From: Streptomyces hundungensis
Lineage (GTDB): Bacteria > Actinomycetota > Actinomycetes > Streptomycetales > Streptomycetaceae
Length of the DNA: 64,000 nucleotides
Direction: 5' to 3'
Assembly: GCF_003627815.1 (NCBI RefSeq)
Contig: NZ_CP032698.1
Span: 3,224,001 to 3,288,000, forward strand
Shown: piece after piece, positions 55,659 to 64,000 of the stretch
Numbering within the stretch: position 1 is the stretch's first letter
Layout of the letters: each line of letters opens with the position of its first letter
Notes under the pieces: generated by a model
Databases searched by the model: none
Told to the model about the DNA's origin: nothing
What the model saw: the letters and a program-made list of their open reading frames with translations, nothing else
Program-made: the position numbers and the translations under genes

Positions 55659-57985
55659 GCCTGCTGCGCGACCTCGCGCTGGGTGCCCGGTTCGCCCTTT
55701 CCGGAGGCCGAGAAGGCTGGACGCGTACGCTGCTGACCGCCGTCGGGGTGGGCCTGGGCGTCGCCCTCCTGCTCGGCACCACCGCACTGCCGGGTGCGCT
55801 CAACGCCCGCCAGGCACGCGACAACGCCCGTAGCGACTACGGGGCTTCGGTCGACAGCGGCCCCGCGCGGGACACCCTTCTGCTCGGCCGGGCGGACACC
55901 CAGTACCAGGGCAAGGACGTGCGGGGCCGGCTGCTCCAGCCGGAGGGCCCCGAGGCGCCGCTGCCACCGGGCGTCTCGGCGCTCCCGGCGCCCGGCACCA
56001 TGGCCGCCTCGCCCGCCCTGCGCGAGCTGCTCGCCTCCTCGCAGGGCAGCCTGCTGCGCGAACGTCTCCCGTATACGATCACCTCGACCATCGCCGACCA
56101 GGGCCTGTTGGGGCCGCACGAGCTCGCCTACTACGCGGGCAGCGACGCCCTCAAGCCGCGCAAGGAGGTCAACGACGCGGTCGAGGTGATCCGGGTCAAG
56201 GCCTTCGTGAACAACACGCCCCAGGAGAAGCTCGACCCGATCCTGGCGCTGCTCATCGTCATCATCTTCGTGGTGCTGCTCATGCCGGTCGGCGTGTTCA
56301 TCGCGGCCGCCGTACGCTTCGGCGGCGACCGGCGCGACCGGCGGCTCGCGGCGCTGCGCCTAGCGGGCGCCGACCGGCGGATGACCCGCTGGATGGCGGC
56401 CGGCGAAGCGCTGGCCGGGGCCGTGGTCGGCGTCGTGATCGGCGCGCTGTTCTTCGTGATCGGCCGTCAGTACGTGGGTGACATCACGATCGCCGGGCTC
56501 AACGTCTTCCCGGCGGACGTCGACCCGAGCCCGCTGCTCGCGGCGGGCGTGGCCGTGGCGGTGCCCGCTTCGGCGGTCGCGGTGACCCTGTTCGCGATGC
56601 GCTCGGTGGTGGTCGAACCCCTCGGCGTCGTCCGCACCTCCATGCCGCGCCGACGGCGCATGTGGTGGCGGGTGCTGCCGCCGCTCGCCGGGGTCGGCCT
56701 GCTGGCGCCGATGATGGGCCGGGGCCGCGACAGCGGGATGTTCAACCAGGCCCAGGTCATCGGCGGCACCGTCCTGCTGCTCATCGGTGTGACCGCGTTG
56801 CTGCCCTGGCTGGTGGAGGCGGTCGTACGACGCCTCGGCGGCGGCACGCTCGGCTGGCAACTCGCCGTGCGCAGGCTCCAGTTGACCTCCGGTTCGGCGG
56901 CCCGCATGGTGAACGGCATCGCCGTCGCGGTGGCCGGCGCGATCGCGCTGCAAATGCTCTTCGGGGCCGTCGCGGTCGACTACGTGAAGTCGAGCGGCGA
57001 GGACACCAGCCGCGCCCAGTTGATGGTTCCGCTCGTCGACCCCTCGCCTGACACGCAGGCCCGCGCGATCAGTGCCCTGAAGGCCACCACCGGGGTGACC
57101 GGCGCGGTGGTGCTGGGCTCGCTGGACGGCGGCGAGAAGGCCAAGGAGCCGCAGCACTTCACGCCGGTCACGATCGGCACCTGCGCGGACCTGAGCGAGG
57201 CCGCCACCCTGCCGTCCTGCAAGGACGGCGACGCCTTCGTCGCGACCGGCGGCGCCTGGGAGCCCGAACGCGCCCTCGCCCCGGGCGACACGCTCTACCT
57301 CGACCCGACCAACGGCGGCTCCGGGGCCAAGGGCGCGGAGGTCCGCTGGACGGTTCCGGCCCATACCCGCAAGGCCGCGGCCCGGCCCGACCCGTCCGGC
57401 CAGCGCCGCCCGGGTCTCCTGGTCACCCCGGGCGCCCTCCCCCACGACGCGCGGCTCCCGCTGCACTCCACCGTGTTCGTCTCCACCAACCCCGGTGACG
57501 AGCTGGCCAAGGAGCGGGTCCTGAACGTGGCCGCGAAGGTCGACCCGCTCACCCCGGCCCGCACGCTGAGCGAGCAGCACACGTCCGCCCGGTTCGCGGG
57601 CGTCCGCAAGGGCCTCTACATCGGGGCCGCGGCGGTGCTGATGCTGATCGGCGCGAGTCTGCTCGTGTCGATGCTGGAGCAGTTGCGCGAGCGCAGGAAG
57701 CTGCTGTCCGCGCTGGTCGCCTTCGGCACCCGGCGCTCCACCCTGAGCTGGTCGGTCCTGTGGCAGACCGCCGTACCGGTGGCGCTCGGTCTCGCCCTCG
57801 CGGCGGGGGTGGGTCTGGGGCTCGGGTCCGTGCTGCTGCGGATGGTGGGGCGGCCGGTTACGGTCGACTGGATCCCGGTGGCGTCGATGGTCGGCATCGG
57901 CGCGGGCGTTGTTCTGCTGGTCACGGCGCTGTCCCTGCCGCCCCTATGGCGCCTGATGCGCCCGGACGGCCTCCGCACGGAGTAA
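55655..57985 (+). CDS. FtsX-like ABC transporter permease (second paralogue)
   Basis: 776 residues, same organisation as the permease at 52012-54393: GGREGWTRTLLTAVGVGLGVALLLG at the start, PILALLIVIIFVVLLMPVGVFIAAAV after the first extracytoplasmic part, LGWQLAVRRLQLTSGSAARMVNGIAVAVAGAIALQ in the middle and LRTE at the very end. With the ATPase and first paralogue it probably forms an exporter or envelope-stress/antibiotic-resistance device of MacB type. Start ATG 55655 within the ATPase stop. Confidence 0.9.
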   Translation: MSLLRDLALGARFALSGGREGWTRTLLTAVGVGLGVALLLGTTALPGALNARQARDNARSDYGASVDSGPARDTLLLGRADTQYQGKDVRGRLLQPEGPEAPLPPGVSALPAPGTMAASPALRELLASSQGSLLRERLPYTITSTIADQGLLGPHELAYYAGSDALKPRKEVNDAVEVIRVKAFVNNTPQEKLDPILALLIVIIFVVLLMPVGVFIAAAVRFGGDRRDRRLAALRLAGADRRMTRWMAAGEALAGAVVGVVIGALFFVIGRQYVGDITIAGLNVFPADVDPSPLLAAGVAVAVPASAVAVTLFAMRSVVVEPLGVVRTSMPRRRRMWWRVLPPLAGVGLLAPMMGRGRDSGMFNQAQVIGGTVLLLIGVTALLPWLVEAVVRRLGGGTLGWQLAVRRLQLTSGSAARMVNGIAVAVAGAIALQMLFGAVAVDYVKSSGEDTSRAQLMVPLVDPSPDTQARAISALKATTGVTGAVVLGSLDGGEKAKEPQHFTPVTIGTCADLSEAATLPSCKDGDAFVATGGAWEPERALAPGDTLYLDPTNGGSGAKGAEVRWTVPAHTRKAAARPDPSGQRRPGLLVTPGALPHDARLPLHSTVFVSTNPGDELAKERVLNVAAKVDPLTPARTLSEQHTSARFAGVRKGLYIGAAAVLMLIGASLLVSMLEQLRERRKLLSALVAFGTRRSTLSWSVLWQTAVPVALGLALAAGVGLGLGSVLLRMVGRPVTVDWIPVASMVGIGAGVVLLVTALSLPPLWRLMRPDGLRTE

Positions 57986-57994
57986 CCCCGGGTT

Positions 57995-58500
57995 TACCCC
58001 AGCCCCCTGGGGCTCCGCCCCAGACCCCGGGCATCTCGCCCACCCACCCACCCGTGCAGCGGGTTGAAAGGTTCGGCCCCTGGGGCTCCGCCCCAGACCC
58101 CGAGGCACCTCGCCCACCCGCCCGCCCGTAACGGGGTTTGGATAGCCCCGGGCCTCCTGGGGCTCCGCCCCAGACCCCGTTCGCGCCTAAAGGGCGCTCG
58201 TCCTCAATCGCCGGACAGGCTGAGGTGCCGGCCAGCACCGAGTAGCTAGGGGCGCGGGGAACTGCGCGACCAGCCCCGCACGGTCCGCAGACGAAAACGG
58301 GTTTCTTGGGGGCGCGAGGAACTGCGCGAGAAGCGACCACGGCCCGCAGGCCGAGAGCGGGTTTAGGGGCGCGAGGAACTGCGCGAGAAGCGACCACGGC
58401 CCGCAAGCCGAGAGCGGGTTTGGGGGCGCGGGGAACTGCGCGACCAGCCACGCACGGTGCGAGGTCGAAAGGGGGTTGGGGGCGCGGGGAACTGCGCGGT
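57995..58500. repeat. Intergenic array of two Streptomyces repeat families
   Basis: 529 bases without a gene between a permease and oxyR. CTGGGGCTCCGCCCCAGACC occurs three times (near 58007, 58079 and 58158), each a potential stem-loop. The unit GGGGCGCGGGGAACTGCGCG followed by a variable 25-30 base tail occurs five times (58249, about 58310, 58360, 58421 and 58480). Both are common mobile-like repeats in Streptomyces intergenic DNA; ORFs drawn through them are not genes. Confidence 0.9.
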
Positions 58501-58514
58501 CGGAGGGTGACGGG

Positions 58515-59474
58515 TCACTTGGGGACCCGTACCGGAAGGTCGCGCAGCGCCCCCCGCAGCGCCCCCGCGAACTGCTCGAACTCGCCCTGGCGCGCAGCCC
58601 CCGCCCGCATCGCCAGGGCAATCGTGCGCGAGGGCGCCGGCTCCGCGAAGTACCCCGTGACCAGGCGGTCGTTGCGCCCGGTCTCGATCTCGACGGCGGT
58701 ACGCGGCAGCAGCGTCACCCCGAGCCCGCCGGCCACCAACTGCACGAGCGTGGAGAGGCCGGCCGCCGTCGTCGTCACCGGCGCACCCTCGGTGCGCCCG
58801 GCCTCCCGGCAGATGTCGAGCGCCTGGTCGCGCAGGCAGTGGCCTTCGTCGAGGAGCAGCAGATGCAGCTCGCGCAGCGCCTCGCGGGGGATTTCGCTGC
58901 GCCCGCCGAGCCAGTGGTCCTGAGGGGTGACGAGCACGAAGTCCTCGTCGAACAGGGGGAGTTCGGTGACTCCCGGCACCCCGAGCGGCACCGCGAGCAG
59001 CAGCAGGTCGAGCCGGCCTGCGGTCAGCCCTTCTATCAGCGAGGAGGTCTGTTCCTCGTGGACCTGGAGGTCGAGCTCCGGGTAGCGCTCATGGACGAGC
59101 CGCAGCACGGCGGGCAGCAGATAGGGCGCCACCGTCGGGATCACGCCGAGCCGGAGCACCCCGGTGAACGGCGCCCGCACCGCCTCGGCCTCCTCCATCA
59201 GCGCACCGACCGCGTCCAGGACGGTCTTGGCCCGCACCGCGAGCCGCTCGCCCGCCGGCGAGAGCAGCACCTTGCGGGTGGTGCGCTCCAGGAGCTGGAC
59301 GCCGAGCGCCTCCTCCAGCGCCGAGACCGCACCGGACAGCGCGGGCTGGCTCATGCCGATGGCCGCTGCGGCGTCCCGGAAGTGCAGATGCTCCGCGACC
59401 GCCGCGAACGCGCGCAGCTGCGCCAGGCTGGGCTGCTTGCCCTTGTTGCCCGTACCCCTATTACCCATGGCCAC
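58515..59474 (-). CDS. oxyR: Peroxide-sensing LysR-type regulator OxyR
   Basis: 319 residues. N-terminal winged helix (SLAQLRAFAAVAEHLHFRDAAAAIGMSQPALSGAVSALEEALGVQLLERTTRKVLLS) and a regulatory domain with the redox pair Cys213 and Cys222 in EGHCLRDQALDICREAG. H2O2 joins these cysteines and switches the tetramer to activate ahpC. GTG 59474 is 9 nt after GGAGG; the ATG two codons on (59468) is 15 nt away. Divergent to ahpCD, with a 143-base shared regulatory region that contains ATAG/CTAT-rich candidate OxyR contacts (59475-59520). Confidence 0.94.
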   Translation of the reverse strand: MAMGNRGTGNKGKQPSLAQLRAFAAVAEHLHFRDAAAAIGMSQPALSGAVSALEEALGVQLLERTTRKVLLSPAGERLAVRAKTVLDAVGALMEEAEAVRAPFTGVLRLGVIPTVAPYLLPAVLRLVHERYPELDLQVHEEQTSSLIEGLTAGRLDLLLLAVPLGVPGVTELPLFDEDFVLVTPQDHWLGGRSEIPREALRELHLLLLDEGHCLRDQALDICREAGRTEGAPVTTTAAGLSTLVQLVAGGLGVTLLPRTAVEIETGRNDRLVTGYFAEPAPSRTIALAMRAGAARQGEFEQFAGALRGALRDLPVRVPK

Positions 59475-59617
59475 TGATAGGCACCTCCGATCGCGCTGAC
59501 CCAGTCTAGCTATTTCCCTGATCAATGGCTCCTGTGTCAGGATCGTAATCCGTCCAACCCCCTGGGAAGCACTCGAATCCGCTCGATTCGGGCTTCCTCG
59601 TTCTGCAAGGAGAGCGC

Positions 59618-60172
59618 GTGCTCACTGTTGGTGACCAGTTCCCCACGTACGACCTGACTGCCTGTGTGTCGCTGGAGAGCGGCCAGGAGTTCCAGCAGAT
59701 CGACCACAAGACCTACGAGGGCAAGTGGCGCGTGGTCTTCGCGTGGCCCAAGGACTTCACCTTCGTCTGCCCCACCGAGATCGCCGCCTTCGGCAAGCTG
59801 AACGACGAGTTCGCCGACCGTGACGCCCAGGTCCTCGGCTTCTCCGGTGACTCCGAGTTCGTGCACCACGCCTGGCGCAAGGACCACCCGGACCTGACCG
59901 ACCTGCCGTTCCCGATGCTGGCCGACTCCAAGCACGAGCTCATGCGCGACCTCGGCATCGAGGGCGAGGACGGCTTCGCGCAGCGTGCCGTCTTCATCGT
60001 CGACCCGAACAACGAGATCCAGTTCACGATGGTGACCGCCGGTTCCGTGGGCCGTAACCCCAAGGAGGTCCTGCGGGTCCTCGACGCCCTCCAGACCGAC
60101 GAGCTGTGCCCGTGCAACTGGACCAAGGGCGAGACCACCCTTGACCCGGTCGCGCTGCTGGCCGGTGAGTAA
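59618..60172 (+). CDS. ahpC: Alkyl hydroperoxide reductase (peroxiredoxin)
   Basis: 184-residue 2-Cys peroxiredoxin; peroxidatic Cys51 in FVCPTE with the surrounding PKDFTF motif, resolving cysteine in ELCPCNW near the C-terminus. It reduces organic hydroperoxides, H2O2 and peroxynitrite. GTG 59618 after AAGGAGAG. Activated by the divergent OxyR; the 3' end is 3 bases from ahpD. Confidence 0.96.
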   Translation: MLTVGDQFPTYDLTACVSLESGQEFQQIDHKTYEGKWRVVFAWPKDFTFVCPTEIAAFGKLNDEFADRDAQVLGFSGDSEFVHHAWRKDHPDLTDLPFPMLADSKHELMRDLGIEGEDGFAQRAVFIVDPNNEIQFTMVTAGSVGRNPKEVLRVLDALQTDELCPCNWTKGETTLDPVALLAGE

Positions 60173-60175
60173 CCC

Positions 60176-60709
60176 ATGTCCCTCGACGCGCTGAAGTCCG
60201 CCGTACCGGACTACGCCAAGGACCTGAAGCTGAACCTCGGTTCGGTCATCGGTAACTCCGAGCTGCCGGCCCAGCAGCTGTGGGGCACGGTGCTCGCCAC
60301 CGCCATCGCCTCGCGCAGCCCGATCGTGCTGCGTGAGCTGGAGCCGGAGGCCAAGGCCAACCTGTCGCCCGAGGCGTACTCGGCCGCCAAGTCGGCCGCC
60401 GCGGTCATGGCGATGAACAACGTCTTCTACCGCACCCGCCACCTGCTCTCCGACCCGGAGTACGGCACGCTGCGGGCCGGTCTGCGGATGAATGTCATCG
60501 GCAACCCGGGCGTGGAGAAGGTCGACTTCGAGCTGTGGTCGCTCGCCGTCTCCGCGGTCAACGGCTGCGGCCAGTGCCTCGACTCGCACGAGCAGGTGCT
60601 GCGCAAGGCCGGCGTCGACCGCGAGACGATCCAGGAAGCCTTCAAGATCGCCGCCGTGATCACGGCCGTGGGCGTCACCCTCGACTCCGAGGCCGCGCTC
60701 GCCCAGTAG
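60176..60709 (+). CDS. ahpD: Alkyl hydroperoxidase AhpD
   Basis: 177 residues with the thioredoxin-like active site Cys131-x-x-Cys134 ([11 protein letters not shown]) and the conserved Glu/His of the proton relay. In actinobacteria AhpD reduces AhpC, itself reduced by dihydrolipoamide-linked enzymes, replacing AhpF. Co-transcribed with ahpC and closed by a strong terminator. Confidence 0.96.
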   Translation: MSLDALKSAVPDYAKDLKLNLGSVIGNSELPAQQLWGTVLATAIASRSPIVLRELEPEAKANLSPEAYSAAKSAAAVMAMNNVFYRTRHLLSDPEYGTLRAGLRMNVIGNPGVEKVDFELWSLAVSAVNGCGQCLDSHEQVLRKAGVDRETIQEAFKIAAVITAVGVTLDSEAALAQ

Positions 60710-60724
60710 GTCGCGTACGCACCA

Positions 60725-60765
60725 CCGAAGGGCCCCACCGGTAGCACACCGGTGGGGCCCTTCGG
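60725..60765. terminator. Terminator after ahpCD
   Basis: CCGAAGGGCCCCACCGGT, AGCAC loop, ACCGGTGGGGCCCTTCGG: a perfect 18-bp stem between convergent ahpD and the AI-2E-family gene. Confidence 0.93.
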
Positions 60766-60782
60766 CATGGGTACGGGGCGGG

Positions 60783-62180
60783 CTACTCCCGGTCGCCCGC
60801 GGAGACCGGCGCCGCGGCCGGGGGCGGGGCGTGTTCGACGGCCCGGGCGCTGCGCAGGGCGTTCTCGCGGGAGTACTTGCGCAGATAGCCGACCACGGTG
60901 TTGGTGACGGCGACCAGCGGCACCGCGACCACCGCACCGCCGATGCCGCCCACCAGACCGCCCGCGGCCACCGAGAGGACCACCGCGAGCGGGTGCACCC
61001 GCACCGCGCGGCCCAGGATGAAGGGCTGGAGGACATGGCCCTCGATCTGCTGGACGGCGAGCACCACGAGCAGCACCATCAGCGCGTTGAAGACGCCGTC
61101 GGTGACCAGCGCGACGACCACGGCGAGCGCGCCCGACACGACCGCGCCGACCAGCGGGATGAACGCGAACAGGAAGATGAACACGGCGAGTGGCACCGCC
61201 ATGGGCACGCCCAGGAAGTAGATGCCGATGCCGATGCAGACCGCGTCGATCAGGGCGACGAGCACCGTGCCGCGCACATAGGCGGTGAGGGTGCGCCAGG
61301 CCTTGGGCCCCGCGCCCGCCACTCCCGGCCGGGCGGCCTCCGGCACCAGGTTGAGGACCCACTGCCAGATCTTCGGGCCGTCGTACAGCAGGAACAGCGT
61401 CGAGAACATCGCGAGCAGTATCCCGGTGAGCACCTCCACCAGGACCGTCACGCCCTGGAGCCCCGCCGAGGTGATCTCGTTGGTGTTGGCCCCGATGGTG
61501 TCGCTGAGGTTCTTGGCGATCTGGTTGATCTGGTCCTCGGTGACGTGGAAGGGGCTGTTCAGCGCCCAGTGCTTGAGCTCCTCGATACCGGCCCGCACCT
61601 TGCTGGAGAGGTCGTCGAGGTTGTCCATGACCTGCCAGACCACGAACCAGCCGACGAGCCCCATGATGACGAACCCGGAGATCGCGGTGACCGCGGTGGC
61701 GAGACCGCGCGGCAGCCCCATCCGCTTCAGCCGGGCGACGGTCGGCTGGAGCAGCGCGGTGATCAGCAGCGCCGCCACGAACGCGAGGACCACCAGGCTG
61801 ACCGCGCTGATGATCTGGGTCAGGACGTAGATGGACCCGGCCAGCACGAGCAGGCGCCAGCCCACCGCGGCCGCCACCCGCATGCTCCAGGGCACGGCGT
61901 CGACCGGATCGGGCCGCGCGGAGACCGCGGGCGCGTACGCGGGCGGCGGGGGTACGTGTTCGGGGAGGTGGTCGTCGACGGGCTCGGTCTCGTCCGAGGA
62001 GTCGGCCGCGGGGGAGGTCCTGGCGGCGGCGGTGTGCGCCGCGGCGGAGGGCACGGGAACGGCGCTCACCGGATCGAGCTCGGCGTCGGCTTCCGCCGCG
62101 GCCCGGCGCTCGTCCAGACGCTCTCCCATCCGGGTCAGCCCGGCACCGAGCCGTTCGAGCAAATTGGGCACTTTCGCCAT
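60783..62180 (-). CDS. AI-2E family (PerM/TqsA-like) membrane protein
   Basis: 465 residues, ATG 62180. A hydrophilic acidic N-terminus (about 105 residues), then seven to eight transmembrane segments in the PF01594 arrangement: WRLLVLAGSIYVLTQIISAV, SLVVLAFVAALLITALL, AISGFVIMGLVGWFVV, GVTVLVEVLTGILLAMFSTL, and the C-terminal signature block AFIPLVGAVVSGALAVVVALVTDG with QIEGHVLQPFILGRAVRVHPLAVVLSVAAGG. Family members export small molecules or ions; autoinducer transport in Streptomyces is unsupported. Confidence 0.9.
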   Translation of the reverse strand: MAKVPNLLERLGAGLTRMGERLDERRAAAEADAELDPVSAVPVPSAAAHTAAARTSPAADSSDETEPVDDHLPEHVPPPPAYAPAVSARPDPVDAVPWSMRVAAAVGWRLLVLAGSIYVLTQIISAVSLVVLAFVAALLITALLQPTVARLKRMGLPRGLATAVTAISGFVIMGLVGWFVVWQVMDNLDDLSSKVRAGIEELKHWALNSPFHVTEDQINQIAKNLSDTIGANTNEITSAGLQGVTVLVEVLTGILLAMFSTLFLLYDGPKIWQWVLNLVPEAARPGVAGAGPKAWRTLTAYVRGTVLVALIDAVCIGIGIYFLGVPMAVPLAVFIFLFAFIPLVGAVVSGALAVVVALVTDGVFNALMVLLVVLAVQQIEGHVLQPFILGRAVRVHPLAVVLSVAAGGLVGGIGGAVVAVPLVAVTNTVVGYLRKYSRENALRSARAVEHAPPPAAAPVSAGDRE

Positions 62181-62264
62181 GATCCCGCCGTTTCCCTTGT
62201 CCCCGCCGCTGAGTCTCCCCACCGTCTACCCCCGAACCGTCCGGACCTGACCGTACACGGGCGA

Positions 62265-62293
62265 AGCCCCGCACCGAAGGACGGTGCGGGGCT
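62265..62293. terminator. Hairpin between SLT gene 3' end and AI-2E gene
   Basis: AGCCCCGCACCG, AAGGA loop, CGGTGCGGGGCT: a perfect 12-bp stem downstream of the SLT transglycosylase gene (minus strand), 85 bases before the AI-2E start. Confidence 0.88.
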
Positions 62294-62351
62294 CCGAAAG
62301 GTTGAGCGACGCCGGGCGTTTTCCTCCCGCCGCGCCGACCTGCCGGCCGGT

Positions 62352-63053
62352 CTAGTACCAGCTGTGGGCCTGCCAGTACGACCAGGCGCCGCAGGGGCTG
62401 CCGTAGCGCTCGTTCATGTAGTTGAGGCCCCACTTGATCTGCGTGGCCGGGTTGGTCTGCCAGTCGGATCCTGCCGAGCTCATCTTGGAGGCCGGCAGCG
62501 CCTGCACGAGGCCGTAGGCACCGGAACCGGCGTTGGTGGCCTGGTAGTTCCAGCTCGACTCGTTGTTCACGATGTGGCTGAAGCACTGGAACTGGCCCGC
62601 GGGGACGATCTGCCGGGCGATCGACTGGATCTCGTCGATCGTGTAGGAGCTCTTGACCGCGAAGTCGGCACGGCTCGCCGAACGGCTGGCGGCCTGGGTC
62701 TCCAGGTCGCGGGCCTTGGCGTCCTTGTCGGCCTTCTCCTTGTCGGCGGCGTCCTTCTTGTCCTTGGCGGCCTGCGCGGCCTGGACGCGCGCGGCCTCCT
62801 CGGCTGACTTCTTCGCCGCGGCGCTGGCCTGCGCGGCCTGGGCGTCCGCCTGCTGCGTAAGGGACGCGGTCTGCACCTGGGCCTGCTGGCCTGCGGGGAT
62901 GTCCGCGAGAAGCGTGGTGTCGGCTGCGGTGGCCTCGAAGTTGTCGTTCGAAGCGGCAGCGGGGCTTCCTGCGGCAACGCCGACAACGGCGCCAACGGTG
63001 GTGACCGCAGTGGCAGATGCCACCGCGAACCCCCGGACCGAGATCCGGCTCAC
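62352..63053 (-). CDS. Secreted lytic transglycosylase (SLT fold) with coiled-coil region
   Basis: 233 residues. Signal peptide (MSRISVRGFAVASATAVTTVGAVVGVAAGSPAAA), an Ala/Lys/Glu/Asp-rich coiled coil (residues 60-135: AKKSAEEAARVQAAQAAKDKK), then a compact SLT-like domain: SHIVNNESSWNYQATN with the catalytic Glu, GSGAYGLVQALP, WQTNPATQIKWGLNYMNERYG and C-terminal WSYWQAHSWY. It cleaves peptidoglycan outside the cell. GTG 63053, 7 nt after GGAAGG, is preferred over the ATG at 63074/63080. Confidence 0.9.
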   Translation of the reverse strand: MSRISVRGFAVASATAVTTVGAVVGVAAGSPAAASNDNFEATAADTTLLADIPAGQQAQVQTASLTQQADAQAAQASAAAKKSAEEAARVQAAQAAKDKKDAADKEKADKDAKARDLETQAASRSASRADFAVKSSYTIDEIQSIARQIVPAGQFQCFSHIVNNESSWNYQATNAGSGAYGLVQALPASKMSSAGSDWQTNPATQIKWGLNYMNERYGSPCGAWSYWQAHSWY

Positions 63054-63437
63054 ACGGTTTCCTTCCAGCAGCATCCGCACGGGTGACCTCGCGGACGCAA
63101 TCGTGCCCCTGGCTCTCTCCTCCCAACTACTGGGTCACGGGAGGAACTGACCCGATGGGCAACTCCCCTGCGGGAAGCGCCGCGTGAAGCGCGGGCGGCA
63201 TACGGCTCAGCTATGGAGTTGCGTGGGTACGGGGGTACCCGGGTACAGGGGTGCCGTATGCGGGGCCTGACGGATCCAAGACTCTGCCGGAAGCGGACGC
63301 CGCGAAGCAATTCCCCGTTGCGTGTGAAACCTCACACCTCGTTCACCCCAATGGTTTCTGGCAATCACGCCCACATGAAGGAGCCGCCCGGCTAAGCTGC
63401 TGCGCTCGCCGGACGGCGCCAACTCGTGCTTACCGCC
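63054..63437 (-). promoter_or_regulatory. Long 5' region of the transglycosylase gene with palindromic site
   Basis: 384 bases between two minus-strand genes. GTGTGA-AACC-TCACAC at 63322-63337 is a perfect palindrome, resembling half-sites of CRP/FNR-type regulators but with a short spacer. Downstream of it, facing the SLT gene, is a G-rich structured leader of more than 200 bases (GGGTACCCGGGTAC around 63220; GCGCTTCACGCGGCGCTTCC near 63175). I could not match it to a known riboswitch. No gene. Confidence 0.45.
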
Positions 63438-64000
63438 TCAGATCGAGACGTCCTCCAGCATTTCGGTCACCAGGGCGGCGATCTGCGAACGCTCGGAGCG
63501 GGTCAGGGTGACGTGCGCGAACAGCGGGTGCCCCTTCAGCTTTTCGACGACGGCCACGACGCCGTCGTACCGACCGACCCTCAAGTTGTCGCGCTGGGCC
63601 ACGTCATGGGTGAGCACCACCCTCGAATTGGCCCCGATCCGGGACAGAACGGTCAGCAGGACGTTCCGTTCCAGTGACTGCGCCTCGTCCACGATCACAT
63701 ACGCGTCGTGCAGCGAGCGGCCCCGGATGTGCGTCAGCGGCAGGACTTCGAGCATGCCGCGCGAGGTGACCTCCTCGATGACCTCACGGCTCGTCACCGC
63801 CGACAGCGTGTCGAAGACGGCCTGGGCCCAGGGGCCCATCTTCTCGGCCTCGGAGCCCGGCAGATAGCCCAGTTCCTGCCCGCCCACCGCGTACAGCGGC
63901 CGGAAGACCATCACCTTCTTGTGCTGCCTGCGCTCCAGGACGGCTTCCAGGCCCGCGCAGAGGGCGAGCGCCGACTTGCCCGTGCCGGCCCGGCCGCCCA
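63438..64000 (-). CDS. PhoH-family ATPase (5' end outside window)
   Basis: 187 codons visible. The window edge cuts just upstream of Walker A ([28 protein letters not shown]); then [76 protein letters not shown] (Walker B DEAQ) and [17 protein letters not shown] are classic PhoH. In actinobacteria such proteins often have an N-terminal PIN domain, which would lie beyond 64000 (PhoH2-type RNA helicase/RNase); whether it does here cannot be seen. Confidence 0.92.
   Translation of the reverse strand, partial: GGRAGTGKSALALCAGLEAVLERRQHKKVMVFRPLYAVGGQELGYLPGSEAEKMGPWAQAVFDTLSAVTSREVIEEVTSRGMLEVLPLTHIRGRSLHDAYVIVDEAQSLERNVLLTVLSRIGANSRVVLTHDVAQRDNLRVGRYDGVVAVVEKLKGHPLFAHVTLTRSERSQIAALVTEMLEDVSI

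Noticed and set aside
57760..58921. Several ORFs across the intergenic repeats before oxyR
   Set aside because: They are translations of repeated units (for example repeated AVPRAPKPALGLRAVV) and not conserved proteins.

Overview
The window is very GC-rich with strong third-position GC bias, frequent GTG/TTG starts, a WhiB-family regulator, a SpoIIE/HATPase phosphatase, OxyR-AhpCD and typical actinobacterial intergenic repeats. From memory, the gene order ispH, xseAB, DUF4245, glpX, wblI, DUF1707 protein, fumB, fumC matches the Streptomyces core chromosome. I read it as a Streptomyces chromosome segment. No rRNA, tRNA or CRISPR was seen.

Left edge (1-2296, minus strand): a trypsin-like protease/P-loop NTPase cut by the window edge and a small Trypco2-domain partner, a pair of the kind found in NTP-dependent biological-conflict systems.

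2625-19412: a compact thiopeptide (pyridine-containing RiPP) gene cluster. The precursor gene (14538-14693) encodes a 51-residue peptide with an acidic leader and the core SCTTSGCACSSSSSSSS. The enzymes are two YcaO cyclodehydratases, ThiF-like leader-binding partners (one fused to a SagB-like domain), a free SagB-type dehydrogenase, a split LanB dehydratase (glutamylation and elimination proteins), a separate LanB-C-like protein placed as the [4+2] pyridine synthase, a cobalamin-type radical SAM C-methyltransferase and its DUF5825 companion. The convergent gene tsnR encodes a thiostrepton-resistance-type 23S rRNA A1067 2'-O-methyltransferase, so the product is predicted to bind the L11/23S rRNA GTPase centre. 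No transporter, P450, amide-forming enzyme or pathway regulator lies inside the cluster.

19604-28379: accessory island: a Uma2 gene, a VapBC-like toxin-antitoxin pair, a type I restriction-modification operon with an apparent 1-nt frameshift in hsdM, and a YefM/RelE-like toxin-antitoxin pair. Clustered CCAGCAC repeats and an imperfect copy of the 3' end of ychF at 20286-20325 mark its edges, suggesting integration next to ychF.

28380-49449: housekeeping genes (ychF, ppgK, ispH, APC permease, xseA/xseB, reductase, DUF4245, glpX, wblI, DUF1707 protein, fumB, SGNH/ricin-lectin esterase, fumC, DUF402 protein, PP2C phosphatase). They are interrupted by an IS110-family element at about 30355-31900 that appears to have changed the C-terminus of PpgK.

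49450-64000: a class A penicillin-binding protein with a Pro/Ser/Thr-rich tail, two paralogous FtsX-type permeases around a PadR regulator and an ABC ATPase, a dense patch of intergenic repeats, the OxyR/AhpC/AhpD peroxide-defence locus, an AI-2E-type membrane protein, a secreted SLT-fold transglycosylase and a PhoH-family ATPase cut by the window edge.
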